Part shown: positions 45,689 through 56,421 of the stretch, in pieces
Numbering within the stretch: position 1 is the stretch's first letter
How the letters are laid out: every line of letters starts with the position of its first letter
Assembly: GCA_018816905.1 (NCBI GenBank)
Contig: JAHIVB010000012.1
Span: forward strand, 62,001 to 126,000
DNA: 64,000 bases
Reading direction: 5' to 3'
From: Bacillota bacterium
Lineage (GTDB): Bacteria; Bacillota_I; Bacilli_A; Izemoplasmatales; Hujiaoplasmataceae
The notes under the pieces: model-generated
Databases searched by the model: none
Told to the model about the DNA's origin: nothing
What the model saw: the letters and a program-made list of their open reading frames with translations, nothing else
Translations under genes and position numbers: made by a program

Positions 45689-46592
45689 GAAATCAGAAAT
45701 TGAAGAGATATTGCATGACCACGAAGAGATGATTAAGGAGGCAAAAAAAGAAGGATTATCGGATGAAGAAATTGAAACGAAATTCGGAAGTCCAAAACAC
45801 GTAGCCGACGAACTTGGATCATTCAGTCAAAATGAAGACGATGTAGAATCAGACATCGAAGGATTTGGTCTATTTAAATCCTTTTCGGTTCAGGAAGATT
45901 TCAATATCAACATCGGACTCGTTGATGAAGATTTTGAACTATCCGGAGAAGACTCAAGCGAAATCAAAGTCTACTACAAAGGAAAAATTGACTTAAACAA
46001 GTATCAAATTACATTTGAGGACAATGTATTTACATTGAAAGAGCCAAAGATGGGGTTTAGCTTATTTGGAATTAGAAGATCAGCCAGTGCTACTATTCTA
46101 ATCAAAATTCCATACAGAATGATTCCGCAATGTATAATTTCAGCTGTCAATGCGGATGCCATCATCAACAAAATCAAATCCGGCACGTTCCAAATCAAAT
46201 CGACCAATGGAGACATGTCTCTAGCTGATATCAGTTCGAAGCTATTTAAAACAGATACAGTCAATGGCGACATGAAAATCAAGAGACTGAAAACAGAAGC
46301 GATTGAATTTGTGACGATTAGTGGAGATGTAACTTTAGAACACATTGATTGCGAAAACAATTTTGCAGTAAATTCAGTCAGTGGCGACATGAATATTAAC
46401 AATATGCACTGTGGCGAATGCAGTTTTCATACCGTCAGTGGAGATATCGAGGGTAATAATTTCTATCCAACAAGCATTTCGGTCAAATCAGTATCAGGTG
46501 ATATAGATATCCGAAATGAGGATATGAGCCATCAAATCGAGATCAAAAGCAAAAAGTCTGTATCTGGCAGTATCAATATCGGTAAAAAATAG
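45636..46592 (+). CDS. HAAS (DUF1700) protein with DUF4097 beta-helix
   Basis: This 318-residue protein starts with a HAAS/DUF1700 helical domain (about 1-65, with EIETKFGSPKHVADELG) and continues into a DUF4097-type parallel beta-helix (about 150-315), seen as repeats such as STNGDMSL, TVNGDMKI, TISGDVTL, SVSGDMNI and TVSGDIEG. No membrane helix is visible, although HAAS proteins often carry them. The GTG start has AAGGAGG upstream. It is coupled with the PadR gene by overlap. The role is probably sensing or adhesion-like, but not known. Confidence 0.82.
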   Translation: MKKFLEELEKELTKNGIKKSEIEEILHDHEEMIKEAKKEGLSDEEIETKFGSPKHVADELGSFSQNEDDVESDIEGFGLFKSFSVQEDFNINIGLVDEDFELSGEDSSEIKVYYKGKIDLNKYQITFEDNVFTLKEPKMGFSLFGIRRSASATILIKIPYRMIPQCIISAVNADAIINKIKSGTFQIKSTNGDMSLADISSKLFKTDTVNGDMKIKRLKTEAIEFVTISGDVTLEHIDCENNFAVNSVSGDMNINNMHCGECSFHTVSGDIEGNNFYPTSISVKSVSGDIDIRNEDMSHQIEIKSKKSVSGSINIGKK

Positions 46593-46629
46593 AAAACTTT
46601 TGGTATAATATTGACAAGAGGTGATGATT

Positions 46630-48123
46630 TTGGAAGCATTAAATGAATTTAGAGAACTTGTCAAAAAAGCAAAAGCGTATATTTACGCCTTACAACTCAT
46701 CGGTTGGGATTCCAATACAGAAGCGCCGAGAGGATCTTTCCCTAGAAGAGCTGAAATGGTAGGAATATTAAGTTCCGAGCTATTTAAGCTACAAACCGGA
46801 CAAAGGACTGTTGAAGTCATCAACGAGTTGTTTGAACAAAAGGATGCGCTTGAACCACTTGTGCAAAGAGAAATCAAAAAAGCAAAGAAGGATCTCGATA
46901 AAATTATCAAGATTCCTGAGAATGAGTTTGTGGAATATCAAAAATTGCTTCAACTGTCTCAATCTTCATGGGAAGAAGCGAAAGAAAAAAGCGACTTCAG
47001 TCTTTTCAAAGACGATTTGGTCAAGATTGTAGAGTACAACCGTAAGTTTGTTTCATATTATGGAATCGACGATGAACCATACAACATCCTTCTTGATGAT
47101 TATGAAGAAGGAATGACAATGAAAGAATTCGATCAATTCTTTGATGTTTTAAGAACAGATCTTGTTCCATTTGTCAAAGAAGTTTTATCTGCCAAAAAGA
47201 AAGAAAACGACGACTTTATGACTGCTTTTTTCAACAAAGAAGGTCAACAAAAATTCTGCGATTATCTTATTGATGTCATGGCTTTCGATCGCTCACGAGG
47301 CGTAATGAAGAAATCCGTTCATCCGTTCACGTGGAACACTTCACCTGACGATGTACGTTTTACTACCAGATATCTTGAAAACTTGATGTTCTCATCCATT
47401 TTCGCAGCCATTCATGAACTTGGCCACGCGACATATGAACAACAAATATCAAGAGAATTTGACGATACGCTGTTAAATAGCGGTACCTCCATGGGCATTC
47501 ATGAATCTCAATCAAGATTTTATGAAAACGTCATTGGAAGGTCAAAAGCTTTCTGGGAGACTCATTATCCAAAACTTCAAAGCATTTTCAAAGAAGAGCT
47601 TAAAGATGTGTCATTAGAAGACTTTTATAGAGCCGCAAACAAGGTAGAAGCTTCTTTCATCAGAGTAGAAGCAGACGAATTGACTTATGCTCTTCACATC
47701 ATGATGAGATACACCATAGAAAAGAAATTATTTAGTGGCGAAATCGAAGTCGAGCAACTTCCACAACTTTGGAATAAAATGTCCGAAGAGTATCTTGGAA
47801 TCACGCCGACGAATGACGCTGAAGGTGTATTGCAAGACGTTCACTGGAGTGCGGGATTACTCGGATATTTTCCAACCTATGCTTTAGGTAGCGCGTACGC
47901 AGCGCAATTCTATAATACAATGAAAAAAGAACTAGATATCGACAATCTGGTTCGAAATAACAAAATCAGTGAAATCAATGCGTGGTTAAAGGAGAAAATC
48001 CATAAATATGGAGCTTCCAAGTCGCCTAAAGAACTCCTTCTAGAAGTGACAAACGAAGAGTTCAACCCAAAGTACTACGTGGAATATCTTAAAGAGAAAT
48101 ATACTGAAATTTTCTTGAAATAA
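46630..48123 (+). CDS. M32 family carboxypeptidase
   Basis: This roughly 500-residue metallopeptidase belongs to the M32 (Taq) family, which removes single C-terminal amino acids. The zinc motif is IHELGHATYEQ near residue 260, and the second family motif HESQSRFYENVIGR follows about 30 residues later with the third ligand further on. YTLHIMMRYTIEKKLFSG-like sequence (ALHIMMRYTIEKKLFSG here) is also typical. The start is uncertain between ATG 46624 and TTG 46630; the TTG fits GAGGTGAT spacing better. TGGTATAAT at 46601-46609 is a likely promoter. Confidence 0.92.
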   Translation: MEALNEFRELVKKAKAYIYALQLIGWDSNTEAPRGSFPRRAEMVGILSSELFKLQTGQRTVEVINELFEQKDALEPLVQREIKKAKKDLDKIIKIPENEFVEYQKLLQLSQSSWEEAKEKSDFSLFKDDLVKIVEYNRKFVSYYGIDDEPYNILLDDYEEGMTMKEFDQFFDVLRTDLVPFVKEVLSAKKKENDDFMTAFFNKEGQQKFCDYLIDVMAFDRSRGVMKKSVHPFTWNTSPDDVRFTTRYLENLMFSSIFAAIHELGHATYEQQISREFDDTLLNSGTSMGIHESQSRFYENVIGRSKAFWETHYPKLQSIFKEELKDVSLEDFYRAANKVEASFIRVEADELTYALHIMMRYTIEKKLFSGEIEVEQLPQLWNKMSEEYLGITPTNDAEGVLQDVHWSAGLLGYFPTYALGSAYAAQFYNTMKKELDIDNLVRNNKISEINAWLKEKIHKYGASKSPKELLLEVTNEEFNPKYYVEYLKEKYTEIFLK

Positions 48124-48126
48124 TCT

Positions 48127-48156
48127 AGAAGGCAAATCTCCTGATTTGCCTTCTTT
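48127..48156 (+). terminator. Intrinsic terminator after the M32 gene
   Basis: AGAAGGCAAATC pairs with GATTTGCCTTCT around a four-base loop, with a modest T run. Confidence 0.88.
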
Positions 48157-48243
48157 CATTTATTTTCACAAATTCGATAAATGATTATCATAAAAAAAAC
48201 AACAATTAATGATATAATATAAAAAAACGGTAGGAGGAATATT

Positions 48244-49641
48244 ATGTTACTAAAGAAAGAACTCATAGAATCGATTCTAGATACTGGACTAGCAACCGGA
48301 GCGGATTTTTCAGAAGTATTCATTGAAGAGAAAAATGCAGAATCTATTCAGATGATTGGCGGAAGAGTTGAAAAAGTCACCGGAACCAAGGTATTTGGCG
48401 TTGGAGTGAGACTTGCGCTTGGAAACCAAAGCGTTTATGGATATACGAACAATCAAAACCCTGAAGTCTTACTGAAACTCGCTAAAGATCTCAGCGCTTC
48501 ATTTTCAAATGATACTCTGACAAAAAGGGTTTCTCTTTCTGAGTTGGAAGTTGGAAAAAAACATCAAGTAAAAATCAATCCAAAAGAAGTCAGTCTTGAG
48601 ACGAAAGTTTCTATGATGAAGAAGGCAAATCAAGCAGCGAAGGAATACGATGAAGTTATTCAGCAAGTTTCGGTTCGTTTGACGGATAATGTTCAAGAAG
48701 TATTGATTGCGAACAGCGAAGGCCGGTTCGTTACAGAGAACAGAGTCAGAACAATTCTGTATGTTCAGGCGATTGCGGGTAAGGATGGAATCATGCAAAC
48801 CGGAATGGAAAGTTTAGGATCCGGAAAAGGTTATGAATACTATAATGAGGATGTAGATGTGGTTGAAACCGCAAAAAGCGCCGCTAGAATTGCTAAAAAA
48901 ATGCTTTTTGCTGAAGAATGTCCTAGTGGAAATTATCCGGTTATCATCAATAACAAATTCGGAGGCGTCATATTCCATGAAGCTTGCGGTCATAGTTTGG
49001 AAGCAACTTCAGTAGCGAAAAATGCATCAGTTTTCTGTGGAAAACTGAATACACAAGTTGCAACCCCGATAGTAACTGCCATTGACGATGGGACAATCGA
49101 AAACGGATGGGGAAGTGCCAATTTTGATGATGAAGGCTATCCTCAACAAAGAAGAGTGTTAATAGAAAAAGGAATTCTTAAATCTTATATGGTTGACAAA
49201 CTCAATTCAAGAAGAATGGATCATCAACCAACCGGTTCTTCAAGAAGAGAGTCTTATAAATTTGCACCAACTTCAAGAATGAGTAACACATTCATAGACA
49301 ACGGTGATTCCACGTTTGACGAAATCATTGAAGCAACTGAATACGGGTTGTACGCAGCGAAATTAGGCGGAGGATCTGTTAACCCTGGTAATGGTGATTT
49401 TAACTTTACTGTTATGGAAGGCTATATTGTCAGAGACGGAAAAATCTGTGAACCAGTTCGTGGAGCTTCACTTGTTGGGAATGGAGCAGAAATACTTCAT
49501 AAAATAGACATGGTCGGAAATAACCTCGATAGAGGAAGAGGAATGTGCGGATCTGTTTCCGGTTCGATTCCTGCAGATGTCGGCCAACCGACGCTTCGAG
49601 TTTCTTCGATTACTGTCGGTGGAAAGAAAGGAGCGAAATAA
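48244..49641 (+). CDS. tldD: Metalloprotease TldD
   Basis: TldD is the catalytic partner of TldE; the pair degrades unfolded peptides and in some bacteria matures ribosomal peptides. The 465-residue protein has the zinc motif FHEACGHSLEAT near residue 245, the short HExxxH form of the family. A C-terminal GGGSVNPGNGDFNFTVMEGY block is the usual TldD/PmbA signature. GGTAGGAGG precedes the ATG, and TGATATAAT lies at 48210-48218. The tldE gene follows three bases after the stop. No RiPP precursor is seen beside it. Confidence 0.95.
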   Translation: MLLKKELIESILDTGLATGADFSEVFIEEKNAESIQMIGGRVEKVTGTKVFGVGVRLALGNQSVYGYTNNQNPEVLLKLAKDLSASFSNDTLTKRVSLSELEVGKKHQVKINPKEVSLETKVSMMKKANQAAKEYDEVIQQVSVRLTDNVQEVLIANSEGRFVTENRVRTILYVQAIAGKDGIMQTGMESLGSGKGYEYYNEDVDVVETAKSAARIAKKMLFAEECPSGNYPVIINNKFGGVIFHEACGHSLEATSVAKNASVFCGKLNTQVATPIVTAIDDGTIENGWGSANFDDEGYPQQRRVLIEKGILKSYMVDKLNSRRMDHQPTGSSRRESYKFAPTSRMSNTFIDNGDSTFDEIIEATEYGLYAAKLGGGSVNPGNGDFNFTVMEGYIVRDGKICEPVRGASLVGNGAEILHKIDMVGNNLDRGRGMCGSVSGSIPADVGQPTLRVSSITVGGKKGAK

Positions 49642-49644
49642 TCC

Positions 49645-50958
49645 ATGAATATTGATAAACTATTTAAAGTCGCTCTAGAAAGAGGACTAAGTGATGTTCA
49701 GGTCTTTCTATCAAACTCCAATGAATTATCGATTGAAGTATTTGAAGGAGAACTAGACAAATATGAAATTTCAGACACTTCTAGTCTCGTTGTAAGAGGA
49801 GTCTATAATGGGAAAATGGGATCCTATGTAACTGAAATCATGGACGATTCCCTAATCGATGAAATTGTTGAACATTTGATTGCCAACGCCAAAGTAATTG
49901 ACTCTTTGGATGATGCCATCATCTATGAAGGCGATAAAAATTATGTAACTGTAGAAGGATTATATAATGAAGAACTCGCAAATACAGAAGTATCCAAAAA
50001 AATCGAAATGGCGAAGAATCTTGACAAATTGTTTCATGAGGGTTCTCCATTAGTCTCCATTGCTCAGACAATGTACCAAGAATCCTCCAAAACCGTAATG
50101 ATTCAAAATACTAAAGGGTTAAAACTCTTTAACAAAGTGAATTCTGCCTATTTTGGCGGAGATGTCATCGTGAAAGATGACAAAGATCAAAGAACCAATT
50201 TTGATATTATTATTGCCAACGAAATGAGTGATTTTGAATATGAAAAATTGGCAAAAGAAATCGTAGAAGATGCAGTGAAACAACTTGGCGCTACTCCGGT
50301 ACCTTCTGGTGAATATGAAATCGTCTTTGGCCCTATTGCGTTAGCGACTTTGCTATCCGCCTTCCAAAACATTTTCTCTGCGGATGCAGTTCACAAAGGA
50401 TTTTCACTATTAAAAGGGAAACTGAATGAAGAAGTAGGATCTGATAAAGTAACTTTAGTTGATGATCCATTTCTAAAAAAGAGTAGTAGTTCACGTTCTT
50501 TTGACGATGAAGGTGTAGCAACAAAATATAAAGAACTGATTTCTAAAGGCGTATTAAAGACTTATTTGCATAACCTTGTGACTGCTAAAAAGGATGGCGT
50601 AGAATCCACAGGTAACGGCTTTGGAACAGCAGTATCAGCCATCAACCTTGTTATGCTACCTGGGGAATCGACCAAACAAGAGTTGATTGATTCTGTAAAA
50701 AATGGCATATTCATTAAAGAAGTACAAGGCGCACATGCAGGCGCAAACCCAGTTAGCGGTGATTTTTCTTTACAGGCTAGCGGATTTGTCGTCAAAGACG
50801 GAATCATTGGTGCCCCTGTTGCGTTAATTACAGTTGCAGGCAATATTATTTCAATGCTGAAAGATGTTGTCATGGTATCCAATGAGTTGAAGATGACTTA
50901 TTATGGAATTACTTGTCCATCGATAAAAGTCAAAAGCATGTCAGTATCTGGAAAATAA
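49645..50958 (+). CDS. tldE: TldE/PmbA
   Basis: This 437-residue protein is the non-catalytic partner of TldD, forming a heterodimeric protease. It lacks an HExxxH motif, as expected. It holds QGAHAGANPVSGDFSLQASG, the family's glycine-rich C-terminal signature, and SSSRSFDDEGVATK typical of PmbA. AAAGGAG precedes the ATG. Length is normal. Confidence 0.95.
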   Translation: MNIDKLFKVALERGLSDVQVFLSNSNELSIEVFEGELDKYEISDTSSLVVRGVYNGKMGSYVTEIMDDSLIDEIVEHLIANAKVIDSLDDAIIYEGDKNYVTVEGLYNEELANTEVSKKIEMAKNLDKLFHEGSPLVSIAQTMYQESSKTVMIQNTKGLKLFNKVNSAYFGGDVIVKDDKDQRTNFDIIIANEMSDFEYEKLAKEIVEDAVKQLGATPVPSGEYEIVFGPIALATLLSAFQNIFSADAVHKGFSLLKGKLNEEVGSDKVTLVDDPFLKKSSSSRSFDDEGVATKYKELISKGVLKTYLHNLVTAKKDGVESTGNGFGTAVSAINLVMLPGESTKQELIDSVKNGIFIKEVQGAHAGANPVSGDFSLQASGFVVKDGIIGAPVALITVAGNIISMLKDVVMVSNELKMTYYGITCPSIKVKSMSVSGK

Positions 50959-50968
50959 CTATTGATGG

Positions 50969-50998
50969 AAGAATCCGAAAAATCGGATTCTTTTTTCT
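50969..50998 (+). terminator. Intrinsic terminator after tldE
   Basis: AGAATCCGA pairs with TCGGATTCT around a four-base loop, followed by TTTTTT. Confidence 0.9.
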
Positions 50999-51019
50999 TT
51001 CTCCGAAAAGTGTTTAACC

Positions 51020-51048
51020 TTTACTTTTAGGCGCTATTTTTGTATAAT
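51020..51048 (+). promoter_or_regulatory. Promoter of fba
   Basis: TTTACT (51020-51025), a 17-base spacer and TATAAT (51043-51048). Confidence 0.7.
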
Positions 51049-51085
51049 ATATCTGTTAAAATTAAATTTTTAGGAGGAACTGACA

Positions 51086-51952
51086 ATGGGATTAGTTTCA
51101 TTAGAACAAATGTGTAAAAAGGCATATGAAAATGGGTATGCGGTGGGTCAATTCAATATCAATAATTTAGAATGGACAAAAGCAGTATTATTAACCGCCG
51201 AAGAACAAAAATCTCCAGTAATACTAGGAGTTTCAGAAGGCGCAGCGAAATATATGACCGGATATAAAGTGGTAGTAGAAATGGTAAAAGCAATGCTTGA
51301 AAGTTTAAAAATTACCGTTCCTGTCGCAATTCATTTGGATCATGGAACTTATGAAGGAGCGAAACTTGCGATTGAAGCTGGTTTTTCTTCAATCATGTTT
51401 GACGGATCCCATTACCCAATTGCTGAAAACGTTGAAAAAACGAAAGAATTGGTTGCTTTAACAAGAAAACTCGGTCTTTCAATTGAGGCCGAAGTCGGAT
51501 CCATCGGTGGAGAAGAAGATGGTGTTGTGGGAATGGGCGAAGTTGCGGATCCAAACGAATGCAAATCCATCAATGATCTTGGGGTTACGATTCTTGCAGC
51601 TGGAATTGGAAACATTCACGGCAAATATCCTGCGAACTGGCAAGGACTTAACTTCGATGTTCTTCAAAAAATTCATGACGTTACACTTGGAACTCCGCTT
51701 GTTTTACATGGTGGTACAGGTATCCCTGATGATATGGTTAAAAAAGCGATTTCAATGGGTGTTTCAAAAATCAATGTTAACACTGAATGCCAATTGGTTT
51801 TCGCGGAAGCTACTCGTAAATACATAGAAGCGGGAAAAGACTTGGAAGGCAAAGGCTTTGATCCACGTAAATTGCTTGCTCCTGGAGTAGAAGCAATCAA
51901 ACAATCCGTTCGTGTAAAAATGGCTTTGTTTGGTTCTGTCAACAAAGCTTAA
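51086..51952 (+). CDS. fba: Class II fructose-bisphosphate aldolase
   Basis: The enzyme cleaves fructose 1,6-bisphosphate to the two triose phosphates in glycolysis, using zinc. The 288-residue protein has the zinc motif HLDHGTYEGA near residue 82 with further His ligands in VLHGGTGIPDD, and GSIGGEEDGV near 137. The start MGLVSLEQMCKKAYENGYAV is typical of the Firmicutes enzyme. A class II tagatose-bisphosphate aldolase is a less likely alternative. It has its own promoter and terminator. Confidence 0.95.
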   Translation: MGLVSLEQMCKKAYENGYAVGQFNINNLEWTKAVLLTAEEQKSPVILGVSEGAAKYMTGYKVVVEMVKAMLESLKITVPVAIHLDHGTYEGAKLAIEAGFSSIMFDGSHYPIAENVEKTKELVALTRKLGLSIEAEVGSIGGEEDGVVGMGEVADPNECKSINDLGVTILAAGIGNIHGKYPANWQGLNFDVLQKIHDVTLGTPLVLHGGTGIPDDMVKKAISMGVSKINVNTECQLVFAEATRKYIEAGKDLEGKGFDPRKLLAPGVEAIKQSVRVKMALFGSVNKA

Positions 51953-51956
51953 TCAC

Positions 51957-51987
51957 TAAAAAACCACAAATGAATTGTGGTTTTTCT
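51957..51987 (+). terminator. Intrinsic terminator after fba
   Basis: AAAAACCACAA pairs with TTGTGGTTTTT around a five-base loop. Confidence 0.9.
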
Positions 51988-52027
51988 TTCTTTGAAAGTG
52001 TATAATACTTTATAGGTGGTGAGTTGA

Positions 52028-52606
52028 ATGGATATATATAACGAATACGCTTCCTGGGTAAAAGAAATTCAAGATTTATATATGGAATTAAAAGAACACC
52101 ACTTGGCACTTTATGATCGTTTTATGCCTATTTATGAAGTTTTGAATCATATTTATCAAGGCAGACAAACCGGTGAGATAGAGAAAAGTGATGACATTGA
52201 AAAGATTTTCTCCGTTGGATATGAATATCTTCATGATCAAATCGATACATGCAAAATGTATTTAGAAGGTGTATTCAAGAACGATTTTCATGCGTTCGCC
52301 GATTATGATTCCGTCATGTCATCTTTGCTTTATATCGAAGATGTTCGTTATGAACTTTCCGAGAAGAAACATCAAATTGACGATAAAAAACTGAATGATT
52401 TGATTGAGGAACTAGAGTTGTTGATTAATCATCAAGCCGAAATTCCTGAAAACTTGATTTTGTATGTTGATGATGTGCTAAACACCATCATTAAGGATAA
52501 AAGTTTCGAATTTTATGGAATTATCGATATTTTCATCGATGTAGCAGAAACCTTGGGATTGTATTTATTTGAAGAAGAAGATTTTGTAATAGGAAAGGAA
52601 GTATAA
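52028..52606 (+). CDS. Hypothetical helical protein
   Basis: I do not recognise this 192-residue protein. It is acidic, predicted almost entirely helical, with heptad-like stretches in the first 130 residues (IQDLYMELKEHHLALYDRFM), and has no signal peptide or membrane helix. The C-terminus ends in an acidic patch. GGTGGTGA precedes the ATG, and TATAAT lies at 52001-52006. It is followed two bases later by the TPR-like membrane protein, so the two very likely work together. Confidence 0.75.
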   Translation: MDIYNEYASWVKEIQDLYMELKEHHLALYDRFMPIYEVLNHIYQGRQTGEIEKSDDIEKIFSVGYEYLHDQIDTCKMYLEGVFKNDFHAFADYDSVMSSLLYIEDVRYELSEKKHQIDDKKLNDLIEELELLINHQAEIPENLILYVDDVLNTIIKDKSFEFYGIIDIFIDVAETLGLYLFEEEDFVIGKEV

Positions 52607-52608
52607 AC

Positions 52609-53538
52609 ATGAATAAAAAACAGTATCTAGCAAGTCTAATCATACTCGGAGTCGTATCCATCGGATTGATTGTGACGAATGCGATTTGGGATTATATGAA
52701 CTGGGTTTTGATTATTGCTCTCTTTTTTATCATCTACATGTTTATCAAGTATCGAATTGACGGAAGCGTTCAATATTTTTCAACCCGTTTCAACATGCTC
52801 CTCGACTATGATCTAGACATGGAAGGCGCATTGAAAATGGCCGAGGAAGCACTAAAAAAGGCCCCCACGGAAGCCATTAAATCAATGTATCGCATGTATC
52901 TTGGAATGGCTCAGTATTATAGCGGATATTATGACGATGCCGTCAAATCATTCAATCAAGTCGAACTCAATCGACTGAACAATGTTTTTCATGCATTGGT
53001 TTTCGCATTTACAGCATATGCCTCATTTGAACTTCATGACCAAGAAACATTTGATCAGTCATTGGAACGAATTAGACAATTAAAATCGAGAGTTCCTTTA
53101 AAATATCAAAATTTTGTTGGTGGTTACGAAGAGATTCTTGATGCCATCAAAAATATGGATGTTTCAATTGACCATTACAAAGAAATGGTTGAAAAACATT
53201 TCGGTAACGACGATGGATTTATTGCTAGAAAGATTAACTACAATTATAGACTTTCTTACTACTATAAAGCTATTGGAGATACCGTTGAGATGGATAAATG
53301 CCTTGCATTCGTCATTGCGAACGGCAAGAATCAACACGCTGCGCTTCGAGCTAAGGAAATGTTCAAAGGTTCCGTTAACATTGAAGACTTTGTATATGAT
53401 CCTACAAAGAAACCTGAAGTAGTAGAAACGGTCGAACCTACTTATATTGAAACTGCAGAAATTATTGACGAGTCTCCTCTTGATGAGGTTGATGAAGTAG
53501 AAGAACTAGATGAGCCGGAAGATCAAGACGAAAAATAA
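52609..53538 (+). CDS. Membrane-anchored TPR-like protein
   Basis: This 309-residue protein has two membrane helices (about 7-24 and 31-48) and then a series of helical repeats resembling tetratricopeptide units, for example MEGALKMAEEALKKAPTEAI and GYYDDAVKSFNQVEL. The last 45 residues are highly acidic and probably disordered. TPR repeats usually bind other proteins. No catalytic motif is seen. It is coupled with the preceding hypothetical gene and ends at a terminator. Confidence 0.78.
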   Translation: MNKKQYLASLIILGVVSIGLIVTNAIWDYMNWVLIIALFFIIYMFIKYRIDGSVQYFSTRFNMLLDYDLDMEGALKMAEEALKKAPTEAIKSMYRMYLGMAQYYSGYYDDAVKSFNQVELNRLNNVFHALVFAFTAYASFELHDQETFDQSLERIRQLKSRVPLKYQNFVGGYEEILDAIKNMDVSIDHYKEMVEKHFGNDDGFIARKINYNYRLSYYYKAIGDTVEMDKCLAFVIANGKNQHAALRAKEMFKGSVNIEDFVYDPTKKPEVVETVEPTYIETAEIIDESPLDEVDEVEELDEPEDQDEK

Positions 53539-53551
53539 TAACCAAACAAAT

Positions 53552-53585
53552 GAAAAGGTGTTGGAATATTCCAGCACCTTTTTTC

Positions 53586-53586
<1 letters not shown>
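53552..53586. terminator. Bidirectional terminator between the TPR gene and lysS
   Basis: AAAAGGTG-TTGGA pairs with TCCAG-CACCTTTT around ATAT, with T residues on both sides. Confidence 0.88.
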
Positions 53587-56062
<2,476 letters not shown>

Positions 56063-56087
56063 TGGAACATCTCCTTTCATGAATACT

Positions 56088-56116
56088 ATTATACTTAATA
56101 TTCATTTGAACTTCAA
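56088..56116 (-). promoter_or_regulatory. Promoter of znuA-like-lysS
   Basis: On the minus strand TTGAAG (56111-56116), a 17-base spacer and TATAAT (56088-56093). Confidence 0.72.
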
Positions 56117-56125
56117 TTCTAGATA

Positions 56126-56380
56126 TTAGATATTTTTTTCTTCCATGACTTCAATCATATTTAAAGCGGCTTCTTTTGAAGCCTGATTTTGAATGGAAAG
56201 TATTTTGAAAGTAAATTCCTTACTGCCATAGGTCACTTTGACGACATCTGAAGGTTTGACTTCAGAAGAAGGTTTTGCAATTCTTCCATTCACATAAATA
56301 CGGTCATGCAGCGCTATTTCTTTCGCTACAGTTCTTCTTTTGAACACTCTAGCTACTTTTAAGAATTTATCGAGTCTCAT
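56126..56380 (-). CDS. rqcP: S4-domain RNA-binding protein RqcP (YabO/Hsp15-like)
   Basis: This 84-residue protein is an S4-domain protein of the RqcP/YabO group, which helps RqcH in ribosome-associated quality control by adding alanine tails to stalled chains. The S4 signature is MRLDKFLKVARVFKRRTVA, then DRIYVNGRIAKPSSEVKPSD. Length is normal. In Bacillus it lies near the same origin-proximal genes. It follows ftsH here after a hairpin. Confidence 0.92.
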   Translation of the reverse strand: MRLDKFLKVARVFKRRTVAKEIALHDRIYVNGRIAKPSSEVKPSDVVKVTYGSKEFTFKILSIQNQASKEAALNMIEVMEEKNI

Positions 56381-56400
56381 TGGAACCCTCCGATGAAGAA

Positions 56401-56421
56401 GGGATACGCTTCAAGTATCCC
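56401..56421 (-). other. Intercistronic hairpin between ftsH and rqcP
   Basis: GGGATAC and GTATCCC form a perfect seven-pair stem with a seven-base loop, starting at the ftsH stop. No T run follows, so it is more likely an RNA-stability element than a strong terminator. Confidence 0.6.
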
